DNA of 64,000 bases, taken from Bradyrhizobium sp. LTSP885 (lineage in GTDB: Bacteria > Pseudomonadota > Alphaproteobacteria > Rhizobiales > Xanthobacteraceae). Below the pieces are notes generated by a model. That model had not been told where the DNA came from, did not search any database, and saw nothing but the letters and a program-made list of their open reading frames with translations. This document shows, piece by piece, positions 1 to 11,754 of this stretch; within the stretch, counting starts at the first letter, position 1; each line of letters starts with the position of its first letter. The stretch is taken from NCBI RefSeq assembly GCF_000938305.1, contig NZ_JYMT01000010.1, positions 91,475 to 155,474 on the forward strand. Direction: 5' to 3'. Position numbers and translations under genes: made by a program.

Positions 1-2803
<2,803 letters not shown>

Positions 2804-2805
<2 letters not shown>

Positions 2806-2852
2806 GCATGATCCGGAAAAGTGTGCCGCGGTTTTCCGAACAGATCATGCTC
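2804..2852. repeat. Dispersed palindromic repeat overlapping a stop codon
   Basis: Imperfect palindrome with arms GAGCATGATC and GATCATGCTC and inner arms CGGAAAA/TTTTCCG around an 11-base centre. It begins inside the TGA stop of the pump gene. A shortened relative lies at 33628-33650. From memory, this type of element is common between genes in Bradyrhizobium; it could also act as a transcription end. Confidence 0.7.
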
Positions 2853-2865
2853 AAACAAAAGTCAA

Positions 2866-3834
2866 TCAGGTGAAACCATAGAGCCGCGCCGGGTTGTCGA
2901 CCAGGATCGTCTTGCGGACCGCGGCATCCGGCGCCCAGACCGGAAGCTGGTTGAGGAGGCGGCCGTCGTCGATCTGGTACAGCGGCGTGACGTCGGTGAC
3001 CTTCTTGTCCGATGGCGTCACCGAATTCGGATGCGGCCAGTCGGTGCCCCAGACGATGCGCTCGGCATTCGCCGCGATCAGCGCCTGCGCCAGCGGCGCC
3101 GCGTCAGGATAATCGGGCGCGAGCCTGGAGGCGCGGTAGGCGCCGGAGATCTTGACATAGGCCTTGCCGGATTTGACCAGGTCGAGCAGGTCGGCAAACC
3201 CCGGCTGGCCTGTACCGAGCGCGGCCTCGGCGCCGCCGAAATGGTCGAACACGACCGGAACGGGCGAGGTGGCGACCAGGTCCTTGATCGCGGTGATCAT
3301 CGCGAGGCTGGTGAAGAGCTGCACGTGCCAGCCGCGCGCCTTCATCCGCTCGACCGCGGCCGAGAAACGCTGCCGGCCGACATTGGGATCGTTGACGCCG
3401 CCGGTCGCAAGGTTGAGGCGGATGCCGCGGAAGCCTGTCTTGTGCATGCCGTCGAGATCGCTCTCGCTGGTCTTTTCGTCGATCACGGCGACGGCGCGCG
3501 CCGTGGCGCCGCGGGCCATCATGCCGAACAGCGTCGACGAATTGTCCGGGCCGTAGACGCTCGGCGTCACGATCACCACGCGCTCGATATTCAGCGCCTT
3601 GTGCAGGGCGCTCATCTCCTCCGGCGAGGCCGGTTCCGGCGTGTAGACGCGGCCTGCGAAGAACGGGAATTTCTCGGGGTCCCCATGGATATGGGTGTGG
3701 CAGTCGCAGGCGCCGGCCGGCACGTCGAAATTGACAGCCGTCGATGGCTGCGAGGCCTTGGAAAATGCGTTGCTGCTGGTCATGGTCACTCCCGCCGCGA
3801 TGGAAGCAAGCATCATACTGCGTCGCGTCAGCAT
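2866..3834 (-). CDS. Amidohydrolase-family (TIM-barrel) hydrolase with Tat-like signal
   Basis: Predicted metal-dependent amidohydrolase of the amidohydrolase 2 (PF04909) type, 322 aa; members hydrolyse or decarboxylate lactones and aromatic acids, and the substrate here is unknown. The mature part opens with the metal-binding motif CDCHTHIHGD, and the C-terminal part has GTDWPHPN, where the catalytic Asp is expected. The N terminus LTRRSMMLASIAAG resembles a twin-arginine signal, implying periplasmic location. ATG at 3834 is chosen because a GGGAGA ribosome site precedes it and the signal starts there; the frame is open further upstream. The neighbouring TolC-like gene lies 144 bases upstream in the same direction, so it may be co-transcribed. 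Confidence 0.85.
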   Translation of the reverse strand: MLTRRSMMLASIAAGVTMTSSNAFSKASQPSTAVNFDVPAGACDCHTHIHGDPEKFPFFAGRVYTPEPASPEEMSALHKALNIERVVIVTPSVYGPDNSSTLFGMMARGATARAVAVIDEKTSESDLDGMHKTGFRGIRLNLATGGVNDPNVGRQRFSAAVERMKARGWHVQLFTSLAMITAIKDLVATSPVPVVFDHFGGAEAALGTGQPGFADLLDLVKSGKAYVKISGAYRASRLAPDYPDAAPLAQALIAANAERIVWGTDWPHPNSVTPSDKKVTDVTPLYQIDDGRLLNQLPVWAPDAAVRKTILVDNPARLYGFT

Positions 3835-3978
3835 TGGACGTCTCCCTGCGTGCTCGGCTGTTATGCGCGCTCTGCGCGCACCGGCGTTATTCATCGCCGG
3901 CGAGGAGGGAGGTTATCGGGGGATGGCTCTGGCGGGAAGGGGCGGACGTTCGCCGTTCAGACGGTCTTGCGTCACGGC

Positions 3979-5397
3979 TTATTGTCCGGATGGCGTCCGC
4001 AGGCCCTGCCAGGCGTCGCGGACCTGATGGTAGTGGACTTCGGGCAGATAGTCCGGCGTGTTGAGAACGAGCGTCTTGACGTCGAGACGCCCGATCGCGC
4101 TGAGCAGCGTATAGGAGGCGATCACACGGTCGCGCTGCGCGCCGATCAGCCGCGCCTTGGCGAGGATCAGGTCTTGCTGCGAGTTCAGCACGTCGACCGT
4201 GGTGCGCTGGCCACCCGCGGCCTCCTTCTGCACACCGGCCAACGCAACCGTTGCGGCCTTCACCTCCGATTCCGAGGCCGATACCGCGATCTTGGCGCCC
4301 TCATTGGCGACCCACGCGCTGACCGCGGCGGTCTTGGCCTGATTGCGGACCTGGTCGAGCACCAGCCGGCTCTGCGCCGCCACTTCCTTGGCCTGCCGGG
4401 TCTGCGACGACGCCGTGCCGCCGTCATAAATCGGTTGCGTGACCTGGCCGATCACGGAGGCCTGGTCCGTCCCGAAAGTGCCGAGGGTGGAGTCGCTGTC
4501 GCGGCTGCGGCTGACACTGCCTTGCACGCTGACCTGCGGCAGCAGGCTGCTCTCGGCGACGCGGATCGAGGTCGAGGCGACGTCGACATCGTAGCCTGCC
4601 GCCATCACGGCCGGATGCTCGCGGAAGGCAAACCCGACCGCGTCTTCGCGGCTGCGCGGCAGCAGCCGGTCGACGGCCTCCGCCGAGCGCAACTGCGACG
4701 GCGGGTTGCCGATCACCTGCGCATAGGTGGCCTGGCTGATCGCGAGGTTGACCTCCGCGGCATTGAGGTCGGACAGACCGCGGCTGAGCCGCGCCTCGGC
4801 CTGGGCGGTGTCGGTCGGCGTGACGTCGCCGGCGTTGAGGCGCCGCTGCGTGATCGCCTGGGTCTCCTTCAGGAAGGCGACGTTGGAGCGTTGCGCCTCG
4901 ACCAGCGTCTGGTTGGCCAGCACGTTGGTATAGGCGGTGACGGCGTCGAGCAGCACGCCCTGACCGACATTACGCAGCGCCTCGCGGCCGGACTGCACCT
5001 GCAACTCGGCCACGCGGACGCTGTTGGCGGTCTTGAAGCCGTTGAACAAGGTCTGGGTCACCGTCACGCCGATCTGCCACGGCTTCAGCGTCGCGGTCTG
5101 GATGACGTTGCCGGGCAACTGGTCGCGCACCGCCTGCAGGCCGGCCGAAAGACCCGCGATGATCTGGGGCCGATAAGCGGCCAGCGCCTGCGGCACGTTC
5201 TCGTCGGTCGCGCGCTGGCGCGCCCGCTCGGCATTGAGCTGCGGATTGGTCTGGTACGCCTTGGCAAGTGCTTCGGACAGGCCTTCGGCACGGACGGCAG
5301 GCGCGGACAACACCACACAAGCCAGTGCGCCAAGGCGGATGCCCGACAAAAGCACGCGCCTCTTGACGTCACCAACCCTCGCGGCACGCTCAACCAT
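3979..5397 (-). CDS. TolC-family outer-membrane channel protein
   Basis: Predicted outer-membrane efflux/type I secretion channel, 472 aa, matching the size of TolC family members. After a signal peptide (LGALACVVLSAPAVRA) come two structurally repeated helical halves: SEALAKAYQTNPQLNAERAR at the N terminus, then the internal repeat with FREHPAVMAAG and QPIYDGGTASS. These form the trimeric alpha-barrel in characterised relatives. ATG 5397 is preferred over TTG 5409 (four residues longer) because GCGGGA stands just before it. No pump or type I ABC gene adjoins; the truncated RND pump lies 1.2 kb downstream, separated by the amidohydrolase and on the other strand, so a partner cannot be assigned. 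Confidence 0.88.
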   Translation of the reverse strand: MVERAARVGDVKRRVLLSGIRLGALACVVLSAPAVRAEGLSEALAKAYQTNPQLNAERARQRATDENVPQALAAYRPQIIAGLSAGLQAVRDQLPGNVIQTATLKPWQIGVTVTQTLFNGFKTANSVRVAELQVQSGREALRNVGQGVLLDAVTAYTNVLANQTLVEAQRSNVAFLKETQAITQRRLNAGDVTPTDTAQAEARLSRGLSDLNAAEVNLAISQATYAQVIGNPPSQLRSAEAVDRLLPRSREDAVGFAFREHPAVMAAGYDVDVASTSIRVAESSLLPQVSVQGSVSRSRDSDSTLGTFGTDQASVIGQVTQPIYDGGTASSQTRQAKEVAAQSRLVLDQVRNQAKTAAVSAWVANEGAKIAVSASESEVKAATVALAGVQKEAAGGQRTTVDVLNSQQDLILAKARLIGAQRDRVIASYTLLSAIGRLDVKTLVLNTPDYLPEVHYHQVRDAWQGLRTPSGQ

Positions 5398-5635
5398 GTG
5401 ATCCCGCAAACCAAACCCCGGCCGTCCGCCCCCGCCGACGGCTTCGACACATCTACCTGTTTAGGGGGCGGCACCGCCACTGGCAAACCGCCACGCGACA
5501 TCTGCACACCGATTCAATTGTTGTCTGTTGCCGCTTCGTCACAGGCGAACGTGAATGTCATATGGAGTATAAATTTCAGCCGCCGGCTCCGATTCAGGAT
5601 GCCGGTTATCCACAGCCCTGCCGGGTCCATTCCTG

Positions 5636-7498
5636 ATGCCGCAAATCTTCTCTGATCCCGAGGCCATCGCGGAACATATCATTCGCGATGTCGGAACTGA
5701 TCTGGTGGTCGGGCTGCCGCTCGGCCTCGGCAAGGCCAACCACATCATCAACGCGCTGTATGCGCGCGCCGTCGCCGACCGCTCCATCAACCTGACGCTG
5801 TTCTCGGCACTGACGCTGGAAAAGCCGAAGCCGAAAAACCTGCTCGAACGCCGGTTCATCGGCCCGGTGATCGATCGCCTGTTCGGCCTCTATCCGGATC
5901 TGGCTTACGCTGACGCGTTGCATGCCGGCGCATTGCCGCCCAACATCAAGGTAATCGAGTTCTTCTTCCTCGCAGGACAGTGGCTCCATTCACCGCTCGC
6001 GCAACAGAATTACATCTCGGCGAACTATACCCATGCTGCGTCGTATCTGTTGTCGCGCGGGTTGAATGTGGTCCCCCAGCTCGTCGCCAAGCGCGTGGTC
6101 GACGGCGTGGCGCGCTACAGCCTGAGCTGCAACACCGATACGACGCTCGACATCTTGCGCGCCCGCAAGCAGGGCCGCGCGTCGTTCAAGCTGATCGCCC
6201 AGGTCAATTCCGAGCTGCCGTTCATGCCCGGCGCTGGCGACCTGCCGGCGGATGAATTTGCCGCGGTGCTCGACAGCCCCGACACCGACTTCCCATTGTT
6301 CGCACCGCCATCCGAGCCGATCAGCGACACCAAATATGCGATCGGGCTGCACGCCGCGGGTCTGGTGCGCGACGGCGGTACGCTGCAGATCGGCATCGGC
6401 CAGGTCGGCGACGCGCTGGCGCAAGGCCTTATCGTCCGGCACCGCGACAACGCTCAATTTCATGGCATCATGAAGCGGCTCGCGCCTGAGACCGAGCAAC
6501 TCGCCACGGTCGAAACCGGGCCGTTCGAGAAGGGCCTCTATGGCGTTAGCGAGATGCTGTTCGAGGCGTTTCTCGGCCTGATCGACGCCGACATCCTCAA
6601 GCGCGACGTCGACGGCACGATCCTGCACGGCGCGTTCTTCCTCGGGCCAAAATCGTTCTATCGGGCGTTGCGCGAAATGACACCGGAGCAACTGGCCCGG
6701 ATCCAGATGATGCCGGTGTCCTTTACCAACGAGATCTTCGGCGACGAGGCGGCCAAGCGCCGCGCACGCGTCGATGCGCGCTTCGTCAACAATGCGATGA
6801 TGGCGACGCTATTGGGGGCTGCGATCTCGGACGGCCTCGAGAATGGTCAGGTCGTGAGCGGCGTCGGCGGCCAGTACAATTTCGTGGCGCAGGCGTTCGC
6901 ACTGGAAGGCGCGCGCTCGGTGCTGGCGCTGGAGGCGACCCATCAAGCCGGCAAACGAATGCAGTCGAACATTCGCTGGTCCTACGGGCATGAGACCATT
7001 CCCCGGCATCTGCGCGACATCTTCGTCACCGAGTATGGCGTCGCCGACGTGCGCGGGAAATCCGATGCCGACGTCGTCGCTGCGATGCTGCAGGTCTCGG
7101 ATTCCCGCTTCCAGAGCGAGCTGATGCGGCAGGCCAAGGACGCCGGCAAGCTGCCGCGCAATTATGAGATTCCCGCCGCTCACCGCGAAAACCATCCCGA
7201 GCGCATCCGCGACGCGCTGAAGCCCGCACGTGACGCAGGCCTGTTGCCGTCGTTCCCGTTCGGCAGCGATTTCACCGACGTCGAGCAGCGTTTGATCCCG
7301 GCCTTGCAAATATTGCAGGACGCGCAGCGCACGCCGCTGCAACTGCCCGGCTTGCTGTGGCAAGGGATGAGGCATCCGCCTGATGCTGCCGACCGCGACT
7401 GCCTGGCGCGGCTCGGCCTCGACAAGCCCGCGCACTTTGCCGAGCGCGCCTATCGCGCGCTGGTGAATGCAGCTCTCCAGCGGAGCAGGGAGGTCTAA
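5636..7498 (+). CDS. Acetyl-CoA hydrolase/transferase family protein
   Basis: 620-aa protein of the acetyl-CoA hydrolase/transferase family (CoA transferase family I fold); members move CoA between short acyl groups such as acetate, succinate or propionate. The C-terminal half contains [13 protein letters not shown], corresponding to the glycine-rich motif (GGxxDF-type) of the C-terminal domain, and [11 protein letters not shown], typical of the family. It is longer than the usual 430-500 aa because of an expanded N-terminal half. The ribosome site before ATG 5636 is weak. Its TAA stop overlaps the TAG of the convergent enoyl-CoA hydratase gene. A role in acyl-CoA metabolism is inferred from family and neighbour only. 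Confidence 0.85.
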   Translation: MPQIFSDPEAIAEHIIRDVGTDLVVGLPLGLGKANHIINALYARAVADRSINLTLFSALTLEKPKPKNLLERRFIGPVIDRLFGLYPDLAYADALHAGALPPNIKVIEFFFLAGQWLHSPLAQQNYISANYTHAASYLLSRGLNVVPQLVAKRVVDGVARYSLSCNTDTTLDILRARKQGRASFKLIAQVNSELPFMPGAGDLPADEFAAVLDSPDTDFPLFAPPSEPISDTKYAIGLHAAGLVRDGGTLQIGIGQVGDALAQGLIVRHRDNAQFHGIMKRLAPETEQLATVETGPFEKGLYGVSEMLFEAFLGLIDADILKRDVDGTILHGAFFLGPKSFYRALREMTPEQLARIQMMPVSFTNEIFGDEAAKRRARVDARFVNNAMMATLLGAAISDGLENGQVVSGVGGQYNFVAQAFALEGARSVLALEATHQAGKRMQSNIRWSYGHETIPRHLRDIFVTEYGVADVRGKSDADVVAAMLQVSDSRFQSELMRQAKDAGKLPRNYEIPAAHRENHPERIRDALKPARDAGLLPSFPFGSDFTDVEQRLIPALQILQDAQRTPLQLPGLLWQGMRHPPDAADRDCLARLGLDKPAHFAERAYRALVNAALQRSREV

Positions 7499-8274
7499 CG
7501 ATTCTTGTTGACCGGCTTGCGCTTCTCGATGAATGCCGCCATGCCTTCGGCGCGATCTTCCAGCGCAAAGGTCGAGTGGAACAGGTTGCGCTCGACGCTC
7601 ATGCCTTCCGACAGCGGCGTTTCGAACGCGCGGTTGATGGCTTCCTTGGCCATTGCGGCTGCCGGGTGCGACATCGAGGCGATCTTCTCGGCCGCGGCGA
7701 ACGCCTCTTCCATCAGCTTGTCGGCGGGAACGATCCGCGACACAAGGCCCGAGCGCTCGGCCTCGGCGGCGTCCATCATCCGCCCGGTGAGACAGAGATC
7801 CATCGCCTTCGACTTGCCGATCGCGCGCGTCAGGCGTTGCGTGCCGCCGATGCCGGGGATGGTGCCGAGCGTGATCTCCGGCTGGCCGAATTTGGCGGTG
7901 TCGGCGGCAATGATGATGTCGCACATCATCGCGAGCTCGCAGCCGCCGCCCAGCGCATATCCGGCCACCGCCGCAATCGTCGGCTTGCGGCACCGCGCGA
8001 CGCGATCGCCGCCGACCGCGGCGAAGTCGCTGGTGAACATGTCGATGAAGCCCTTCGGCTGCATCTCCTTGATGTCGGCGCCGGCCGCAAAGGCCTTTTC
8101 ACTGCCGGTGATCAGGATACAGCCGATCTTGTCGTCGGCCTCGAGATCGTCGACGGCAGCTGCGATTTCGCGGAACACGCCGAACGACAGTGCGTTCAGC
8201 ATCTTCGGGCGGTTGAGCGTGATGACGCCGACCGGTCCCTTGCTCTCGACAATGATGAATTCGAACGTAGCCAT
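7495..8274 (-). CDS. Enoyl-CoA hydratase
   Basis: Crotonase-fold enzyme, 259 aa, the usual size, that hydrates trans-2-enoyl-CoA in beta-oxidation. Seen: the oxyanion-hole segments [11 protein letters not shown] and [15 protein letters not shown], with the catalytic Glu in GGGCEL, and the second Glu in [19 protein letters not shown]; both Glu residues of true hydratases are present. Start ATG 8274 is chosen because conserved homology begins there ([10 protein letters not shown]); the frame is open 20 codons further upstream without family similarity. Convergent, with stop codons overlapping, to the acetyl-CoA hydrolase/transferase gene. Confidence 0.93.
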   Translation of the reverse strand: MATFEFIIVESKGPVGVITLNRPKMLNALSFGVFREIAAAVDDLEADDKIGCILITGSEKAFAAGADIKEMQPKGFIDMFTSDFAAVGGDRVARCRKPTIAAVAGYALGGGCELAMMCDIIIAADTAKFGQPEITLGTIPGIGGTQRLTRAIGKSKAMDLCLTGRMMDAAEAERSGLVSRIVPADKLMEEAFAAAEKIASMSHPAAAMAKEAINRAFETPLSEGMSVERNLFHSTFALEDRAEGMAAFIEKRKPVNKNR

Positions 8275-8403
8275 TGACGCAAACCCCGTGCCTGATTTGC
8301 CGGGCAATGTGCCCGCTGGCGGGATGCGCATCAAGTGGCCGAACGGAGGTGCCGAGCCGCGGTGCGGCGCTACCCGCAGCCCGCGCCGGCGAACGTGGCT
8401 CGG

Positions 8404-9048
8404 CTACGCCATGAACATGCGCGCGGCGGAAGCCACCGTGAGCAGGGCACCGAAGCCGATGAAAATCTTTCCGATCAGCGACGTCTGGTCCCAGGTCGAG
8501 CTATCGCCGCTTGCCAGAACCGGGGCCGGCTTGTCCGAGGCCATCGCGACGGTTTGCGGCGGGGCCGGCGGGGTCTCCTGCTGGGCTGCCTGCTGCTGAA
8601 CCGGTTGCGGCTGCTCGGCCGGCTGAGCCTGTTGCAAGGCACGATCGACATCGTTGAGCTGGTCGGATGCGACCACGCTGGTGTCGGAGGCCGGCTTGTC
8701 GGCCGCGGCCAGCATCGGGCCGGCCTTGGGAACTGCGTTCGTGTCGCTGGAGGTCAGCTCGGCATTGGCGTTGGCGACCGAGGCCGGGATCCCCGCCGCC
8801 GTCACGCTGCCGGCGTCGCTACCGTCCTTCTTGCTGTCCGACTTGTCGGCGGTCCTGTCGGACTTGCGGTGCGCATAGCGCTTGCCGTGCCGCGAGCTCT
8901 GCCGGACCGATTTACCGGTCGTGGCACTGTCGGATGTCGACGCAGCGGTGTCCGAACCAGCCGCGCTTGCCGGCAACGGACCGGCGATACACACAAAGAG
9001 CCCTGTCGCAATCATCAAGGCCAAGCGCCCGCTGGCTTTGATTTTCAT
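8404..9048 (-). CDS. Exported Ala/Ser/Gln-rich protein with C-terminal membrane anchor, unknown function
   Basis: 214 aa. A Sec signal (LALMIATGLFVCIAGPLPASA) is followed by a low-complexity Ser/Lys/Asp and Gln/Pro-rich region, and the C terminus ends in one hydrophobic helix (SLIGKIFIGFGALLTVASAARMFMA). This layout suggests a periplasmic protein anchored at its end. ATG 9048 has GGGGAG upstream; the frame runs 37 codons further without signal-like content. It is divergent from ecfF, whose promoter lies 277 bases from this start. I do not recognise a domain; similar proteins occur in Bradyrhizobium as hypotheticals. Confidence 0.75.
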   Translation of the reverse strand: MKIKASGRLALMIATGLFVCIAGPLPASAAGSDTAASTSDSATTGKSVRQSSRHGKRYAHRKSDRTADKSDSKKDGSDAGSVTAAGIPASVANANAELTSSDTNAVPKAGPMLAAADKPASDTSVVASDQLNDVDRALQQAQPAEQPQPVQQQAAQQETPPAPPQTVAMASDKPAPVLASGDSSTWDQTSLIGKIFIGFGALLTVASAARMFMA

Positions 9049-9325
9049 TTGATGATCTCCCCATTCACCCGTCCCAGCGCCGAAATGAGACCTCGCTGCG
9101 TGTCCACACCGGGGCAGAAAAAGGGAATCTTCGGGCCACAGCGGGCAAAAGCTGGGCAATTTTTCTGCTGGGAGCGGAGATGGCGAAGGGCCAACGATGC
9201 CTCGTGTTGGGATCGATGTTATGAGCAGGGGCTTGAGGAGCCTGCCGCGGCGATTCTCCGTGGCCGGATGCCGATACCATCGCAGCGCGCCATGATCACG
9301 AGATCGTGATCCTGGCGCGCCCGGT

Positions 9326-9351
9326 GTAACAAATTGAAAGATCGGTCGAAT
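9326..9351 (+). promoter_or_regulatory. EcfF/SigF-type sigma-factor promoter of ecfF
   Basis: GTAAC at 9326-9330 and CGAAT at 9347-9351 are separated by exactly 16 bases. This is the GTAAC(C)-N16-CGAA(T) promoter described for Caulobacter SigF and for the self-regulated ecfF of B. japonicum. Transcription should begin near 9357, just ahead of the ribosome site TAGGAG and the GTG start at 9370. Confidence 0.85.
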
Positions 9352-9369
9352 TGCAGTCTAGGAGCGCGC

Positions 9370-9915
9370 GTGCGCGAACGTGAAGACGAGTGGACCGGCC
9401 TGATGCGGTCGGCCATTTCAGGCGACAGTGCGGCGTATCATCGCCTGCTCAAGGCCGTCACGCCGGTGCTCCGCGCAGCGGCGCGCCGCGGTCTGGCGCG
9501 CGCGGGACAACCGGTCGACCAGTCCGAGGACATCGTGCAGGACATTTTGTTGGCGGTGCATTTGAAACGGCACACTTGGGACACCAGCGCTCCTTTCGCG
9601 CCCTGGCTGTTCGCGATTGCGCGCAACAAGCTGATCGACGCTCTGCGTCGCCGCGGCAGGCGCATCTTCGTCAACGTCGATGACTTCGCCGAGATCCTGC
9701 CGGGGGAGGTGGCCGAGCCGACTGCGTCGGCGAGTGAAGTGGCCGCCCAGTTGCAGGCCTTGCCCGCACGGCAGCGCGACGTGCTGCAGTCCATTGCGGT
9801 CGACAGCGCCTCGATCAAGGACACGGCAGCCAAACTATCGATGACCGAGGGCGCGGTGCGGGTGGCGCTGCATCGCGGTCTGGCGAGCCTGACGGCGAAA
9901 TTGCGGGAACAATGA
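9370..9915 (+). CDS. ecfF: ECF sigma factor EcfF (SigF-type, oxidative stress)
   Basis: 181-aa RNA polymerase sigma factor. Region 2 is seen as DQSEDIVQDILLAVHL and WLFAIARNKLIDALRRRGR; region 4 as LQALPARQRDVLQSIAVDSASIKDTAAKLSMTEGAVRVALHRGLASL (helix-turn-helix). In B. japonicum the homologue is induced by peroxide and singlet oxygen and activates its own gene. The start is set at GTG 9370: a TAGGAG ribosome site stands 5 bases before it, whereas the upstream ATG (9334) falls inside the promoter and would not be transcribed. The stop is 2 bases before the preferred osrA start, giving translational coupling. Confidence 0.9.
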   Translation: MREREDEWTGLMRSAISGDSAAYHRLLKAVTPVLRAAARRGLARAGQPVDQSEDIVQDILLAVHLKRHTWDTSAPFAPWLFAIARNKLIDALRRRGRRIFVNVDDFAEILPGEVAEPTASASEVAAQLQALPARQRDVLQSIAVDSASIKDTAAKLSMTEGAVRVALHRGLASLTAKLREQ

Positions 9916-9917
9916 GC

Positions 9918-10556
9918 ATGGATACCGATCAACTCATTCAGACGCTGGCCGCCGACAATGAGAACCGAGCGCGCCCGGTTGGTTTTGCGCTGATGCTGGC
10001 GCTGCTCGCCGCGGCCCCGGTCTCGCTGTTGATCTTCTTCGCCGAACTTGGCGTGCGTCCGGACGTCATGACCGCGATGCATAATCCGTTCTTCGACCTG
10101 AAGTTTGCGGTGACGCTGGCGCTGGCGATCTCTGCGACCGCGGTCAGCCTGCATCTGTCGCGGCCGGAAACCTCGCTGCGCGGCTTTGGCTGGTGGCTGT
10201 TGATCCCGGCCGGCATCCTCGTTGCCGGCATCAGCGGCGAGATGATGATGCCGCAGCGCGCGCCAATGATGACGCGACTGGTCGGTAGTAATTCGAAGGC
10301 CTGCATGGCCGCGATCCCCGCGATCTCGCTGCCGCTGCTGGCAGGTGCGCTGTACGGGCTGCGGCAGGGGGCACCGGCGCGGCCGGCGATCGCCGGCGCG
10401 GTCGCCGGCATGATGTCGGCGGGATTGGCCGCGACGCTGTACGCGTCGCACTGCACCGATGATTCACCGCTGTTCGTGGCGACCTGGTACACGATCGCGA
10501 CCGCGCTGGTCACGGCGATCGGCGCGCTCATGGGAGCGCGGGTGCTTCGATATTGA
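9918..10556 (+). CDS. osrA: Membrane redox-sensing anti-sigma factor OsrA/NrsF (DUF1109)
   Basis: 212-aa integral membrane protein of the NrsF (DUF1109) family with about six hydrophobic segments; it holds the sigma factor at the inner membrane. Counted from ATG 9918 the only two cysteines are Cys129 (SKACMA) and Cys179 (SHCTDD), exactly the positions reported as functional in B. japonicum OsrA, where Cys179 is needed for release of EcfF under peroxide. An ATG at 9912 overlapping the sigma stop is also possible and would shift numbering by two. Convergent with the DUF2336 gene, 22 bases apart. Confidence 0.9.
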   Translation: MDTDQLIQTLAADNENRARPVGFALMLALLAAAPVSLLIFFAELGVRPDVMTAMHNPFFDLKFAVTLALAISATAVSLHLSRPETSLRGFGWWLLIPAGILVAGISGEMMMPQRAPMMTRLVGSNSKACMAAIPAISLPLLAGALYGLRQGAPARPAIAGAVAGMMSAGLAATLYASHCTDDSPLFVATWYTIATALVTAIGALMGARVLRY

Positions 10557-10578
10557 ATTGCAGATCGTGGCCCGGATG

Positions 10579-11685
10579 TTATGCCGCGGGCGCGGACTGC
10601 TGCATGCGGTGGAAGCGCAAGACCTGCTGCGCGGTCGAGGGCCGCAGGCGCTCATAGGTCTCCTTGCAAGCCTGCAAGTCGGTCGGTTCGGCGCCAGAAA
10701 TCTCGTCGCGCAGATGGATGATGGCCCGCACGGTGGACCATGACAGGCCCGACACCTTGGCAAGGATCATCACGCCCTCGGCGCGGGTTTCGATCATCAT
10801 GTTCTCGGCGATGCCCACTGTGACACTGGCGAGCGCGGCGAGCGAGGCGTTGGTCTCGTCGAACTTGCCGGCCTCGGCAAACGCCGCGAGCTGGAATTCG
10901 TCGAGCCGGCCGTCGTCATAGAGCGACTTGACCAAGGCATGCGCGATCGCGGTGTCGGGGGCAACAGCGCCGGGAGCTGAGCGCGCGCGTCGTGTCGCTT
11001 CCTTCACCGCAATCGGAATTTCCTTGGCCTGCTGCGGTATAGCGGCCTCGAGCCGTTGCCGTACGGTGTCGGAGGCCTTCGCAACCAGCTTGAGATAGAG
11101 ATGCCGCGGAATGTTCGGGCGCAAGCCGACGCAGGTCGACAGATTGTCATCACCCTCGGCGCGGCTGACCAGGCGGGTGAAGCCGCGTTCGGTGAACTCC
11201 GCGCCGGGATTGTTGACCGTGCTCTGGATTACCTCGTCATTGCCGCGCAGCACCAGCACGTCGGTGACGGCGCCGCTCAGTGCCTTTCTGGTCGAAATGG
11301 CCAAAAGGTGCGCCTGGCTCTTGCTGCGCGCCGTCTCGATCAGGGCATCGTCGTCGAGCCGGGCCGACCGTGCGAGCACGGGGCCGGCAACCTCGATCAG
11401 GTCGTCGAAGGCCAGCGTACGGATCGTCCGCGGCGGCGCGCTGTCGATCGGCGCGAGCCGGTTGGCGAGCAGCGCCTTCGCCGAGCTTTCGATGTGTTCG
11501 AGCAGACACTGGAAAACGTCGTCGAACAGCCCGATCTGCTCGTCCGAATAGTCCACCGAGCCGTTGATGAAGAGATCGGTCACACGGCGCAGCGTCTCGA
11601 CGCGACGCGCCACTGTGCCGTGGGCGAGCGTTGTCTGCAATTCGTCGAGCAGACTTTCGGGGGCGGTCGCGGACTTCGAACTCAT
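10579..11685 (-). CDS. DUF2336 domain protein
   Basis: 368-aa cytoplasmic all-helical protein matching the DUF2336 family of alphaproteobacteria, whose function is not established. Features seen: N-terminal LLDELQTTLAHGTVARRVETL, a central VLARSARLDDDALIETAR typical of the family, and a C-terminal helical block ending VLRFHRMQQS. The start at ATG 11685 is supported by CCAGGA 7 bases upstream; an extended frame to 11706 lacks this. The diguanylate cyclase gene lies 69 bases upstream in the same direction, so the two are probably one transcription unit. A paralogue is at 43606-44571. Confidence 0.85.
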   Translation of the reverse strand: MSSKSATAPESLLDELQTTLAHGTVARRVETLRRVTDLFINGSVDYSDEQIGLFDDVFQCLLEHIESSAKALLANRLAPIDSAPPRTIRTLAFDDLIEVAGPVLARSARLDDDALIETARSKSQAHLLAISTRKALSGAVTDVLVLRGNDEVIQSTVNNPGAEFTERGFTRLVSRAEGDDNLSTCVGLRPNIPRHLYLKLVAKASDTVRQRLEAAIPQQAKEIPIAVKEATRRARSAPGAVAPDTAIAHALVKSLYDDGRLDEFQLAAFAEAGKFDETNASLAALASVTVGIAENMMIETRAEGVMILAKVSGLSWSTVRAIIHLRDEISGAEPTDLQACKETYERLRPSTAQQVLRFHRMQQSAPAA

Positions 11686-11754
11686 GACTCTATCCTGGAG
11701 CGTCAAATAAAGGCGGCGACGGTTTCTCCGGCGCCGGATATGGAAATGGGTTGG

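Noticed and set aside
2821..5655. A 944-codon open frame on the plus strand
   Set aside because: It is the mirror of the amidohydrolase and TolC-like genes on the minus strand; high GC leaves opposite frames open, and its translation is Arg/Gly/Asp-rich without any domain.
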